A DNA stretch of 6,831 bases from Thermoplasmata archaeon UBA184 (GTDB taxonomy: Archaea; Thermoplasmatota; Thermoplasmata; Lutacidiplasmatales; UBA184): positions 83,175-90,005 of the forward strand of contig DAEB01000050.1 of NCBI GenBank assembly GCA_002495185.1, written 5' to 3'. A program made the translations under genes and the position numbers. Below the pieces are notes generated by a model. That model saw only the letters and a list, made by a program, of their open reading frames with translations. It searched no databases and was not told the origin of the DNA. Positions 1 through 5,666 of this stretch are shown here, piece by piece. Within the stretch, counting starts at the first letter, position 1. Each line of letters begins with the position of its first letter.

Positions 1-1
1 C

Positions 2-1459
2 GTCTTCGACATGGTCGTCCGCCATCTGCCGAGTCCGCGCGTCGCCCAGAAGTACCGCATCCCGAACATCTGGCACGGCGATGCGGGCTCGTCCGTCGGT
101 CAGGCGATGGTCAACACCGACCCGACGGGACCGACCTCGTTCATGGTCACGGACATCACGATGGACCCGAGCGCGGGCGAGATCGCCACGGGCCGGGTCT
201 TCTCGGGTCGTCTCACGAAGGGGATGGAGCTCAACGTCGTCGGGTCGAAGGCGAAGGACCGGGTCCAGCACGTCTCCCTCTTCATGGGCCCCGAGCGGCT
301 GATGGTGGAGGAGGTCACGGCGGGGAACATCGCCGCGGTGATCGGGCTCACCGACGCGTTCGCCGGCACGACGATGTCGGACGCCCCCGACATGGTCCCG
401 TTCGAGGAGATCCGCCACGTTTCCGAGCCGGTCGTCACGGTCGCCATCGAGCCGAAACGGATGGCCGACCTTCCGAAGCTGATCGAGGTCATGCGCAAGA
501 TCGCGAAGGAGGACGCGAGCCTCCGCGTCGAGATCAATCAGGAGACGGGGGAGCACCTCCTCTCGGGGATGGGCGAGCTCCACCTCGAGATCACCCAGTA
601 CCGGATCGTCAACGACTACAAGGTCGAGATCGAAGCGTCGAAGCCGATCGTCGTCTACCGCGAGGTCGTGCGCCACGCCGGGGGTCCGTTCGAGGGAAAG
701 TCCCCGAACAAGCACAACCGGTTCTACTTCGAGGTCGAGCCCCTACCGCAGGCCGTCGTGGACGCGATCCACGAGGGGGAGATCCCTCAGGGGAAGTCGT
801 TCAAGGATACCAAGACCCTCGTGAACAAGCTCGAGACCCTCGGGGTTTCCCGCGACGAGGGACGGGGGATCGTCGCGGTCGAGGGAGGGAACATCCTCTT
901 CGACGTGACGAAGGGGATCCAGTACCTCAACGAGACGATGGACCTCATCGTCGATGCGTTCAAGGAGGCGATGAACCGGGGCCCGCTCGCGAACGAGAAG
1001 GTCTACGGTCTCAAGGTTCGGCTCGTGGACGCGAAGCTCCACGAGGACTCGATCCACCGCGGCCCCGCGCAGACGATCCCCGCCGCCCGGTCGGGGATGT
1101 ACGGCGCGATGGTCCTCGGGGACCGCCTGCTCCTCGAGCCGTTCCAGAAGGTCACCGTGAACGTCCCCCAGGACGTCCTTGCCGGAGCGACGCGCGAGAT
1201 GCAGCGGCGGCGCGGGGAGATCCTCGACATGACGAGCGTCGGCGACCTCCAGACGGTCGTCGCGAAGGTGCCGGTCGCCGAGATGTTCGGGTTCGCCTCC
1301 GACATCCGCAGCGCCACCGCCGGAAAGGTCCTCTGGGCCACCGAGTCGATGGGGTTCGAGCCGGTGCCGACCGAACTCCAGCCGAAGGTGGTCGCCGAGA
1401 TCCGCCAGCGCCGGGGGCTCAAGCCGGAACCCTACGACGCGGCCTACTACTCCGGGTGA
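2..1459 (+). CDS. fusA: Translation elongation factor 2 (aEF-2), C-terminal part; 5' end outside window
   Basis: This is the ribosomal translocase GTPase of archaea, acting in the cytoplasm to move tRNA and mRNA after peptide bond formation. The frame is open from base 2 and gives 485 residues. The GTP-binding domain (about 245 residues in the family) lies upstream of the window, so the first ATG at 11 is internal. Seen in order: the domain I/II junction (MVVRHLPSPRVAQKYRIP), the beta-barrel domain II, domain III with SGMGELHLEI near residue 190, domain IV, and domain V ending in the typical QRRGLKPEP tail. Domain IV carries KLHEDSIHRGPAQ; the second His (codon 1055-1057, residue 352 here) matches the family's diphthamide site, the target of diphtheria toxin-type ADP-ribosylation. 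The motif is intact, so a diphthamide pathway is expected elsewhere in the genome. No frameshift is seen. The gene converges on the methyltransferase gene. Confidence 0.97.
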   Translation, partial: VFDMVVRHLPSPRVAQKYRIPNIWHGDAGSSVGQAMVNTDPTGPTSFMVTDITMDPSAGEIATGRVFSGRLTKGMELNVVGSKAKDRVQHVSLFMGPERLMVEEVTAGNIAAVIGLTDAFAGTTMSDAPDMVPFEEIRHVSEPVVTVAIEPKRMADLPKLIEVMRKIAKEDASLRVEINQETGEHLLSGMGELHLEITQYRIVNDYKVEIEASKPIVVYREVVRHAGGPFEGKSPNKHNRFYFEVEPLPQAVVDAIHEGEIPQGKSFKDTKTLVNKLETLGVSRDEGRGIVAVEGGNILFDVTKGIQYLNETMDLIVDAFKEAMNRGPLANEKVYGLKVRLVDAKLHEDSIHRGPAQTIPAARSGMYGAMVLGDRLLLEPFQKVTVNVPQDVLAGATREMQRRRGEILDMTSVGDLQTVVAKVPVAEMFGFASDIRSATAGKVLWATESMGFEPVPTELQPKVVAEIRQRRGLKPEPYDAAYYSG

Positions 1460-1481
1460 AGCCTCCCGCACCGGCGAGGCT
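1460..1481 (+). terminator. Stem-loop directly after the EF-2 stop codon
   Basis: AGCCTC at 1460-1465 pairs perfectly with GAGGCT at 1476-1481. The helix continues inward as CCG (1466-1468) with CGG (1472-1474) around a CAC loop, with C1475 bulged. This makes a nine-pair hairpin starting on the base after the TGA. A short CTTC follows, not a long T-tract. Known archaeal termination depends mainly on U-tracts, so this may protect or process the mRNA 3' end rather than terminate transcription. The hairpin is directly visible; its role is inferred. Confidence 0.4.
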
Positions 1482-1489
1482 CTTCGTCC

Positions 1490-1572
1490 GGCGTGCTAGT
1501 TACCACGGGCCGTAGTAGCTTGTCCCTTCCTGCCGAGGGCGCACGCCACCAAGCCACTACGACTCGTCGTAG
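1490..1572. other. Structured intergenic segment of unknown function
   Basis: This lies in the 133-base gap between two convergent genes and has no plausible coding frame. Three inverted repeats are visible. GGCGTGC (1490-1496) pairs with GCACGCC (1541-1547), followed by ACCA. GTAGTAGCTTG (1512-1522) pairs with CAAGCCACTAC (1550-1560) with one A-C mismatch. CTACGA (1557-1562) pairs with TCGTAG (1567-1572) around a CTCG tetraloop. A smaller CCCTT/GAGGG hairpin sits at 1524-1539. The second repeat crosses the first and competes with the third, so they cannot all form as a simple nested fold. It could be a 3' UTR structure, a small RNA or a decayed RNA gene. The last hairpin also lies about 20 bases past the methyltransferase stop and could serve that transcript. 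Confidence 0.4.
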
Positions 1573-1592
1573 GTGAGGCGGCGCGGACCGTT

Positions 1593-2192
1593 CTACGTCG
1601 GGGCCTTCTCGGAGCGGCCGCCCGGGCGCTGTTCCAGAAGAGCGTCCAGGGTCCGCTGTCCGTGGGGTCGGGGACCTTCGGCCGAGCGGGATTTGAGGGG
1701 CCAGGCCCCCTCGTGGTCGAGCAACCATCGCTTCCGCCAGAGGCCGAGGCCGAACCCCGTGATCTCCCCGCCGATGCCGACGCACCGGTGGCAGGGAATG
1801 ACGATCGGGATCGGGTTGCGACGCATGGAACCTCCGACCGCCCGGGCCGCTCCCGCGTGGCCGACCCGCTTCGCGAGCTCTCCGTACGTCACGGTGTAGC
1901 CGGCCCGGACCTTCCGAAGCTCCCGCCACACCGCCCGGTCGAACACCGAGGCCGAGTCGGGCTCCACCTCGAGGTCGAACTCCGTGCGCTCCCCCCGGAA
2001 GTAGTCGCGCAGTTGACGGGCCGGGCTCCCGGGCGGGAAGGGAGGGTTCCGGCGGACCGCGCCGGGGAGGACTCCGGTCTGGGCGACCCCTTTTTCGAGG
2101 AGGTCGACCACCCGCACGGTCGCCCCGAGGTAGGTGATACGGAACGTTCCGATCGGAGTGGAGACGTCGGAGAACTGGAGCGTCTCTTCCAT
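1593..2192 (-). CDS. ogt: Methylated-DNA--[protein]-cysteine S-methyltransferase (O6-alkylguanine-DNA repair)
   Basis: This suicide repair protein transfers alkyl groups from O6-alkylguanine in DNA to its own cysteine. The protein is 199 residues. The active-site PCHR motif is clear, with Cys134 encoded at 1791-1793. The family's other key residues are present: the tyrosine in VTYGEL (Tyr103), the arginine in AARAVGG (Arg117), the asparagine in MRRNP (Asn126), the histidine after the catalytic Cys (His135) and the glutamate in LLDHEG (Glu161). The N-terminal part (TPIGTFRITYLG) matches the usual RNase H-like domain. About 38 residues follow LLDHEG, where the family normally ends; this tail is rich in Arg, Gly and Pro and has no recognised motif. 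The ATG at 2192 is preferred because an AT-rich box lies about 26 bases upstream and there is no Shine-Dalgarno sequence. A GTG at 2210 would add six residues. It lies 35 bases after radB on the same strand. Confidence 0.95.
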   Translation of the reverse strand: MEETLQFSDVSTPIGTFRITYLGATVRVVDLLEKGVAQTGVLPGAVRRNPPFPPGSPARQLRDYFRGERTEFDLEVEPDSASVFDRAVWRELRKVRAGYTVTYGELAKRVGHAGAARAVGGSMRRNPIPIVIPCHRCVGIGGEITGFGLGLWRKRWLLDHEGAWPLKSRSAEGPRPHGQRTLDALLEQRPGGRSEKAPT

Positions 2193-2215
2193 CGGCCGGG
2201 GGAGGACCACGCAGG

Positions 2216-2221
2216 CTTATG
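2216..2221 (-). promoter_or_regulatory. Possible TATA box for the methyltransferase gene
   Basis: CATAAG on the minus strand sits in the short gap after radB, centred about 26 bases before the ATG at 2192. That is the spacing expected of an archaeal TATA box when transcription starts at the start codon. The stretch just before the ATG is C-rich and has no GGAGG-like sequence. If the box is real, the gene has its own promoter and is not wholly dependent on radB transcription. Confidence 0.35.
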
Positions 2222-2227
2222 GGCGTT

Positions 2228-2917
2228 TCATCCGGGGCCCACGCTTTCGAGTCCGGTCGGCCCGATCCGGAACTCCGCTGCCCCCTCGGGGAGCGAGCGG
2301 TTCTTCACGAGGACCACCCGCCGCAGCGCCCGGGGAAGTCGGTCGAAGCGGAGGATCGTCTTCGCCGCATGGTTGAGGAAGGAACCGCCCAGGGGCTCGA
2401 GCATGCCGTCCCGCATGTTCCGCCAGACCTGATTCGTGAAGAGGACCGGAAGATGGGCGCGAAGCGCGGCCGAGACCAGGTCCGCGACCGCGATGGAAAG
2501 CGATTGTCGCGCGTCGTCCTCGTCCGGCCCCGAGAGCGAGAGCCGGTAGAAGAACGTCCCCGAGTCGACCACGATGAGCCCGACCGGTCGGCTGCCCTCG
2601 CGCGCGAGCGCGCACGCGGTGGCGATCGCTTTCCCCTGTTCGGCCAGGTCCTTCGGGGTGGAGAGGAGCCATCGCTTCAGAACGCGGTCGAGGTTCTCTC
2701 CGGCGATCGAACGAAGGCGGTCGACGCTGACGCCCTCGGTATCGATGTAGAAGACCCAGCGGTTCTCGAGCGCCACCCGGTACGCCACCTGGAGGCAGAA
2801 CAGCGTCTTCCCGCTCCCGCCCTCGCCGTAGAGCTCGGTGACGCAGTCGGCCTCGAGACCCCCCCCGAGGAGGCGGTCGACCGAGGCGATTCCCGTGGGA
2901 ACGCGGTCCGGTCCCAT
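2228..2917 (-). CDS. radB: DNA repair and recombination protein RadB (RecA/Rad51-family paralog)
   Basis: RadB is the archaeal RecA-superfamily paralog thought to assist RadA in homologous recombination. This 229-residue protein is a bare ATPase core without the helix-hairpin-helix N-terminal domain that marks RadA, and its length fits RadB. Seen: PTGIASVDRLLGGGLE at the N-terminus, Walker A GEGGSGKT at residues 31-38 (Lys codon 2807-2809), IDTEG at 58-62, Walker B GLIVVDS with Asp118, and the TNQVW strand at 161-165. The C-terminal RRVVLVKNRSLPEG is the usual basic strand and loop. The start chosen is ATG 2917; an upstream extension to 3007 is open but would overlap the preceding gene and has no homologous character. 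It follows the RNase J-like gene by 50 bases. A KaiC-like ATPase is the main alternative, but the NQVW and C-terminal features favour RadB. Confidence 0.9.
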   Translation of the reverse strand: MGPDRVPTGIASVDRLLGGGLEADCVTELYGEGGSGKTLFCLQVAYRVALENRWVFYIDTEGVSVDRLRSIAGENLDRVLKRWLLSTPKDLAEQGKAIATACALAREGSRPVGLIVVDSGTFFYRLSLSGPDEDDARQSLSIAVADLVSAALRAHLPVLFTNQVWRNMRDGMLEPLGGSFLNHAAKTILRFDRLPRALRRVVLVKNRSLPEGAAEFRIGPTGLESVGPG

Positions 2918-2940
2918 CGGCGCCCCGACACCGCTCACGG

Positions 2941-2948
2941 GGTTAACC
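2941..2948 (-). promoter_or_regulatory. Possible TATA box for radB
   Basis: The palindrome GGTTAACC is the only AT-rich patch in the 50 bases between the upstream gene and radB. Its centre is about 27 bases before the radB ATG at 2917, which fits a TATA box for a leaderless transcript. No Shine-Dalgarno sequence lies close to that ATG. The spacing agrees with the box before the methyltransferase gene. Confidence 0.35.
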
Positions 2949-2967
2949 TCTCCATCGGCGTCGCCCG

Positions 2968-4311
2968 CTATCCCGAGAGAGGGTAGACCCGGCCGAGCTC
3001 GGGACACCGGACGGACGGTCCGGCGGTCTCGAACGCCTCCGGATGCTCGGTGTGGATGGGGTAGACGGTTCGGGCGCCGGTCGCCCGGACGATCTCGAGG
3101 AGCTCCGGGCCCGAGGCGTGGCCGCTCGCGTGCAGCTGGTGGAACTCGAGACCGAAATGGTCGAGCCAGTTGTGCATCACGTGGTCGTCGACGTCGTCCT
3201 CGCTGAACGGTTCGCTCATCGAATGGAGGAACGGGCAGCCACGCGGGGGTCGAAGGTCGATGAGCTCGGGGAAGTGCGCGAGGTCGAGGGCGAGCAGGTA
3301 CTTGCGTCCGTTCCGGCGCACCTCTTCCGAGGGAAGCGCTTCATCGAGGAACGGCCGCTCCCACAGGTACGACACCCGCTTCTTGCGCACGTGGACCCGA
3401 AGCCCGGAGGAAGTTCCCGGAAGGGGGATCTCGTCCCGGGGGAACCGCGGAGCCACCTGGGAGAGTAGATGTGCGGTCCGCGTCGAGACCACGAGCTCCC
3501 GGTCCGCGGCGACCGCGGCGGAGTAGAGCGTTCGAAGCCGGTCGATGTCCCGCGGGTAGGTGCAGGCGAGGGCGAGCTCGGGGTTCGAGGTCAGAACGCG
3601 GTCCACCGCGCCGCGGACCCCGGCCTCGGTGAGGTTCTTGCGAGGGTCCGGCCCCGCCCGGGTCCCCTCGATCAACAGGGCGTCGACCTTCTCCCGGGCC
3701 ACGGCGTCGAAGAACGCGTGAGTGTCGGCGGCGCGAGGCCCGTGGTGCCGAAAGTCCCCCGTGTAGGCTAAGGTCCCCTCTCGAGTCCGAACGAGGAATC
3801 CGTAGGCGAACGGGATCGAATGGTCGACGGGGTAGGGGACGACCTCGAGGTTCCCGACCCGGATCCCGCGTCGGTCTGAGAAGACTCTCCAGGGGTGGGT
3901 ACCGTACTTCGTCCGCGTCGAAGTCTCGATCGCGGAGAGCAGCGTTCGGGTCCCGTCGCCCACGTAGACCGGAATGTCGGGGTCGACCAGGCCGAGGTAG
4001 GCCGCGTGGTCGGCATGGGCGTGGCTCAGGAAGATCGCGTGAACCTCCGGGGGGGTGTACGGGAACTCCCCATCCCCCAGGGCGTCGCGTGAGTAGAGTC
4101 CGGGGAGGCGCGGGAGGAGGTCGAACTCGAGGAGGTCCTTGGCCGGATTCGTCGACCGGGGCTGGAGGAAATTGACGTAGAACTCCTCCACTCGGGGGGA
4201 GAACGAGGGGCCGAAGTCGAACAGGATCCGGTCCGGCCCATCCTCGACCAGGATCTTGTTCCCGCCGATCTCCCGAACGCCGCCGAGGAACCGGACGGTG
4301 GGCCCCTTCAC
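2968..4311 (-). CDS. Beta-CASP metallo-beta-lactamase nuclease, RNase J-like
   Basis: This is a predicted zinc-dependent ribonuclease of 447 residues. The metallo-beta-lactamase motifs are complete: HAHADH at 97-102 (first His codon 4021-4023), His164 in PVDHSIPFAYGF, and Asp186 in YTGDFRHHG. The beta-CASP signatures follow: motif A with Glu215 in LLIEGTR, an insert of about 180 residues, motif B His394/His398 in HASGHAS, and motif C His420 in YPIHTEHPEAF. The N-terminus (VRFLGGVREIGGNKILVE) also resembles RNase J-type proteins. Archaeal RNase J enzymes are 5'-3' exoribonucleases; activity here is inferred. The GTG at 4311 is chosen because the conserved sequence begins just after it. The frame stays open far upstream but there runs antisense to other genes. 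A TTG near 4360 is a less likely start. The gene is divergent from the nucleotidyltransferase gene and followed by radB. Confidence 0.87.
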   Translation of the reverse strand: MKGPTVRFLGGVREIGGNKILVEDGPDRILFDFGPSFSPRVEEFYVNFLQPRSTNPAKDLLEFDLLPRLPGLYSRDALGDGEFPYTPPEVHAIFLSHAHADHAAYLGLVDPDIPVYVGDGTRTLLSAIETSTRTKYGTHPWRVFSDRRGIRVGNLEVVPYPVDHSIPFAYGFLVRTREGTLAYTGDFRHHGPRAADTHAFFDAVAREKVDALLIEGTRAGPDPRKNLTEAGVRGAVDRVLTSNPELALACTYPRDIDRLRTLYSAAVAADRELVVSTRTAHLLSQVAPRFPRDEIPLPGTSSGLRVHVRKKRVSYLWERPFLDEALPSEEVRRNGRKYLLALDLAHFPELIDLRPPRGCPFLHSMSEPFSEDDVDDHVMHNWLDHFGLEFHQLHASGHASGPELLEIVRATGARTVYPIHTEHPEAFETAGPSVRCPELGRVYPLSG

Positions 4312-4395
4312 GCGGGAGGGAACGGGGCGACCCTGAAACGGTTTGTCGTGGGCGGTCAACGTACCTTTTCGGGGTCTCCGTCTGAGTACCGGGCG
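4312..4395. promoter_or_regulatory. Divergent promoter region with a small palindrome
   Basis: This 84-base gap separates the RNase J-like gene (minus) from the nucleotidyltransferase gene (plus). It contains the palindrome AAACGGTTT at 4336-4344. On the minus strand GTTTCA (4334-4339) is centred about 25 bases before the GTG at 4311. On the plus strand a CTTTTC patch (4365-4370) lies about 28 bases before the ATG at 4396. Neither is a good TATA box, and neither start has a clear Shine-Dalgarno sequence. The AT-rich patches stand out from the GC-rich surroundings, so a bidirectional promoter is likely, but the exact elements are uncertain. Confidence 0.35.
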
Positions 4396-5238
4396 ATGGC
4401 GCACCGACCCGGCGTCCCGAAGAGGGACCGGAGCGTGGACCGCCGGAACCCCCCGGCCAGCCCCGCGCAGTACCGCCAAGTGGCTCGCATCGTCGCCCAC
4501 CTGCCGGACGAGGTCGACCCCAGCGGACGAGCGGCCGTCGTGCTCGCCGGTAGCTGGTCGACCGGGGACGCCCACGAGCTCTCGGACATCGACCTCTGGG
4601 TCGTCGGACCACCTGACCGCCGGAAGTACCTGGAGCGGGAGGGGTATCTCGTCGCAGTGAAGTACGGAACGGCCGCGGACGAGCGACGGGAGATGCGGCA
4701 CCCGCTCCATCTTTACGGGGCCGTCCCGGGATGGCGGGATGCGAAGATCGTGCGGGACCCGAGGGGGGTCGCGAGGCGGCTCCAGGCCGAGGCCCGCCGC
4801 TTCCGGTGGTCGACCGTCCGAAGGTCTCGCGACGCGTACCTCGCCACCCAGCTCGCGAGCTGGGCGGAAGAGGTCGCCAAGCTGCTTCGGGCGCTCGCGA
4901 CCGGCGAAACGGAGACCGCCTCGGTTCAGAGAAACCTTCTCGCGAACCAGATGGTGTTCCTGCGGCTCCTCCCCCTGGAACGGTTCTGGCGGACCGAGAA
5001 TGGCCTCTGGGAGAAAGGGGCCCGCTGGGCCGGGCCGGAGTTCCGGGACGCGCAGCGGAGCGCTCTGGGGACGGATGGGAGCCACGGGAGAGAGAGCTGC
5101 GAGGCCGCTCTTCGTCTCTACGCGCTCACCGCCCGAGCGAACCTCGCCCGGTTGCACGGGGAGAAGCGACGCCTCGTGCTCGGGGCCTGCCGCCGAGCGG
5201 GCTACCCCGTCGAAGAGCGACGGAGTCGCGGACGCTAG
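4396..5238 (+). CDS. Nucleotidyltransferase-fold protein of unknown substrate
   Basis: This 280-residue protein has the polymerase-beta/MNT nucleotidyltransferase signature GSWSTGDAHELSDIDL at residues 52-67, with the two metal-binding aspartates at 64 and 66 (Asp64 codon 4585-4587). Such domains occur in aminoglycoside and lincosamide nucleotidyltransferases, in toxin-antitoxin MNT proteins and in many uncharacterised proteins. The third carboxylate usual in active enzymes is not obvious; the following strand reads YLVAVKYG and then HPLHLYGAVPGWRDAKIVRDP. The remaining 160 residues look helical and Arg/Leu-rich, like the C-terminal helical domains of antibiotic nucleotidyltransferases. The first 25 residues are basic and poorly structured. 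The ATG at 4396 is chosen; a GTG at 4348 would add 16 residues. Its stop overlaps the rpoP stop in opposite orientation. I cannot name a substrate, and resistance is not implied. Confidence 0.75.
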   Translation: MAHRPGVPKRDRSVDRRNPPASPAQYRQVARIVAHLPDEVDPSGRAAVVLAGSWSTGDAHELSDIDLWVVGPPDRRKYLEREGYLVAVKYGTAADERREMRHPLHLYGAVPGWRDAKIVRDPRGVARRLQAEARRFRWSTVRRSRDAYLATQLASWAEEVAKLLRALATGETETASVQRNLLANQMVFLRLLPLERFWRTENGLWEKGARWAGPEFRDAQRSALGTDGSHGRESCEAALRLYALTARANLARLHGEKRRLVLGACRRAGYPVEERRSRGR

Positions 5239-5369
5239 CGCGCCTTCAGGACCTTCTTCACGTTGGGGTGTTCCTTCGTGAAGATCTTCCCACCGCAGTT
5301 GTCGCAGCGGACCCCGAAGAGGTTCGCGTCCGAGGGAAGCGCCTCCCCACAACGAATGCAACGGAACAT
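5235..5369 (-). CDS. rpoP: DNA-directed RNA polymerase subunit P (Rpo12)
   Basis: RpoP is a small zinc-binding subunit of the archaeal RNA polymerase, homologous to eukaryotic Rpb12. The gene encodes 44 residues starting MFRCIRCGEALPSDANLF. The zinc ribbon is intact: Cys4 and Cys7 in CIRC, Cys22 and Cys25 in CDNC. GGKIF follows, and the basic C-terminus ends VKKVLKAR, as in the family, whose members are usually 45-50 residues. It is the last gene of the exosome operon here, 27 bases after rpl37ae. GGGAGGG (5382-5388) lies 12 bases before the ATG, a long spacing for a Shine-Dalgarno sequence. Its TAG stop shares the palindrome CTAG with the stop of the convergent nucleotidyltransferase gene. 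Identification rests on the two CxxC pairs, the C-terminal motif and the well-known position after L37Ae. Confidence 0.93.
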   Translation of the reverse strand: MFRCIRCGEALPSDANLFGVRCDNCGGKIFTKEHPNVKKVLKAR

Positions 5370-5394
5370 CGGCTGCTTCGACCCTCCCGGCGGG

Positions 5395-5400
5395 CTTTAA
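5395..5400 (-). promoter_or_regulatory. Possible internal TATA box before rpoP
   Basis: TTAAAG on the minus strand overlaps the rpl37ae stop codon and is centred about 28 bases before the rpoP ATG. It is the only AT-rich patch nearby and matches the box-to-start spacing seen at radB and the methyltransferase gene. It may let rpoP be transcribed independently of the exosome operon. It may also be chance, since the TAA stop supplies half of it. Confidence 0.25.
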
Positions 5401-5666
5401 GCGTTGCCGGGACCGGGCTCCCTCTCGGTCCGCTGAATCGGAGGCGGGGCGGCGAAGATGTATGCGTTCGACGCGAAGCGCGTCCCGCACCGGCTGCACT
5501 CGAAGACGCCGCTCGCGACCCGTCGGAGAGTGACCGTGGAGCAGCGCGGGCAGGGCGCGGGCGGGCCGCGGGCCCGGTCGATCTCCACGACCCGCCGGCG
5601 GATCCGGATCCCGTAGCGGGGACCCATCCATCCGGTCGGACCGGCCTTCTTCGTTCGCTTGCTCAT
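5397..5666 (-). CDS. rpl37ae: 50S ribosomal protein L37Ae
   Basis: This is an archaeal/eukaryotic-type zinc-binding protein of the large ribosomal subunit. The 89-residue protein starts MSKRTKKAGPTGWMGPRYG, the family's typical N-terminus, followed by a basic helix (IRIRRRVVEID). The zinc ribbon is intact, with CPRC at 39-42 and CSRC at 57-60, and the FECSRCGTRFASNAY stretch is characteristic. The last 18 residues are Pro- and Glu-rich and look disordered. The start is fixed by overlap: the ATG at 5666 shares ATGA with the rrp42 stop, and a strong GGAGGAGGG Shine-Dalgarno sequence (5672-5680) lies five bases upstream. An open extension to 5894 is antisense-like sequence inside rrp42 and is not part of the gene. 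It lies between rrp42 and rpoP, the usual order in archaea. Confidence 0.96.
   Translation of the reverse strand: MSKRTKKAGPTGWMGPRYGIRIRRRVVEIDRARGPPAPCPRCSTVTLRRVASGVFECSRCGTRFASNAYIFAAPPPIQRTEREPGPGNA

Noticed and set aside
743..1471. Minus-strand frame antisense to EF-2
   Set aside because: The EF-2 reading is conserved throughout; the antisense product is a repetitive Arg/Leu/Glu/Asp-rich shadow.
1490..1551. tRNA gene suggested by a 7-bp stem followed by ACCA
   Set aside because: Only 44 bases separate the two strands, compared with nearly 60 in a tRNA. There is no GTTC-type T-loop and no convincing anticodon arm.
2219..2986. Plus-strand frame antisense to radB
   Set aside because: The RadB motifs on the minus strand are complete; the antisense product has no motif.
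2918..3007. Longer RadB start at 3007
   Set aside because: The added 30 residues have no family resemblance, would overlap the preceding gene, and would place the putative TATA box inside the coding region.
4396..5238. Calling the nucleotidyltransferase an antibiotic-resistance enzyme
   Set aside because: The shared GS...SDID motif is common to many families, and nothing in the sequence fixes the substrate.
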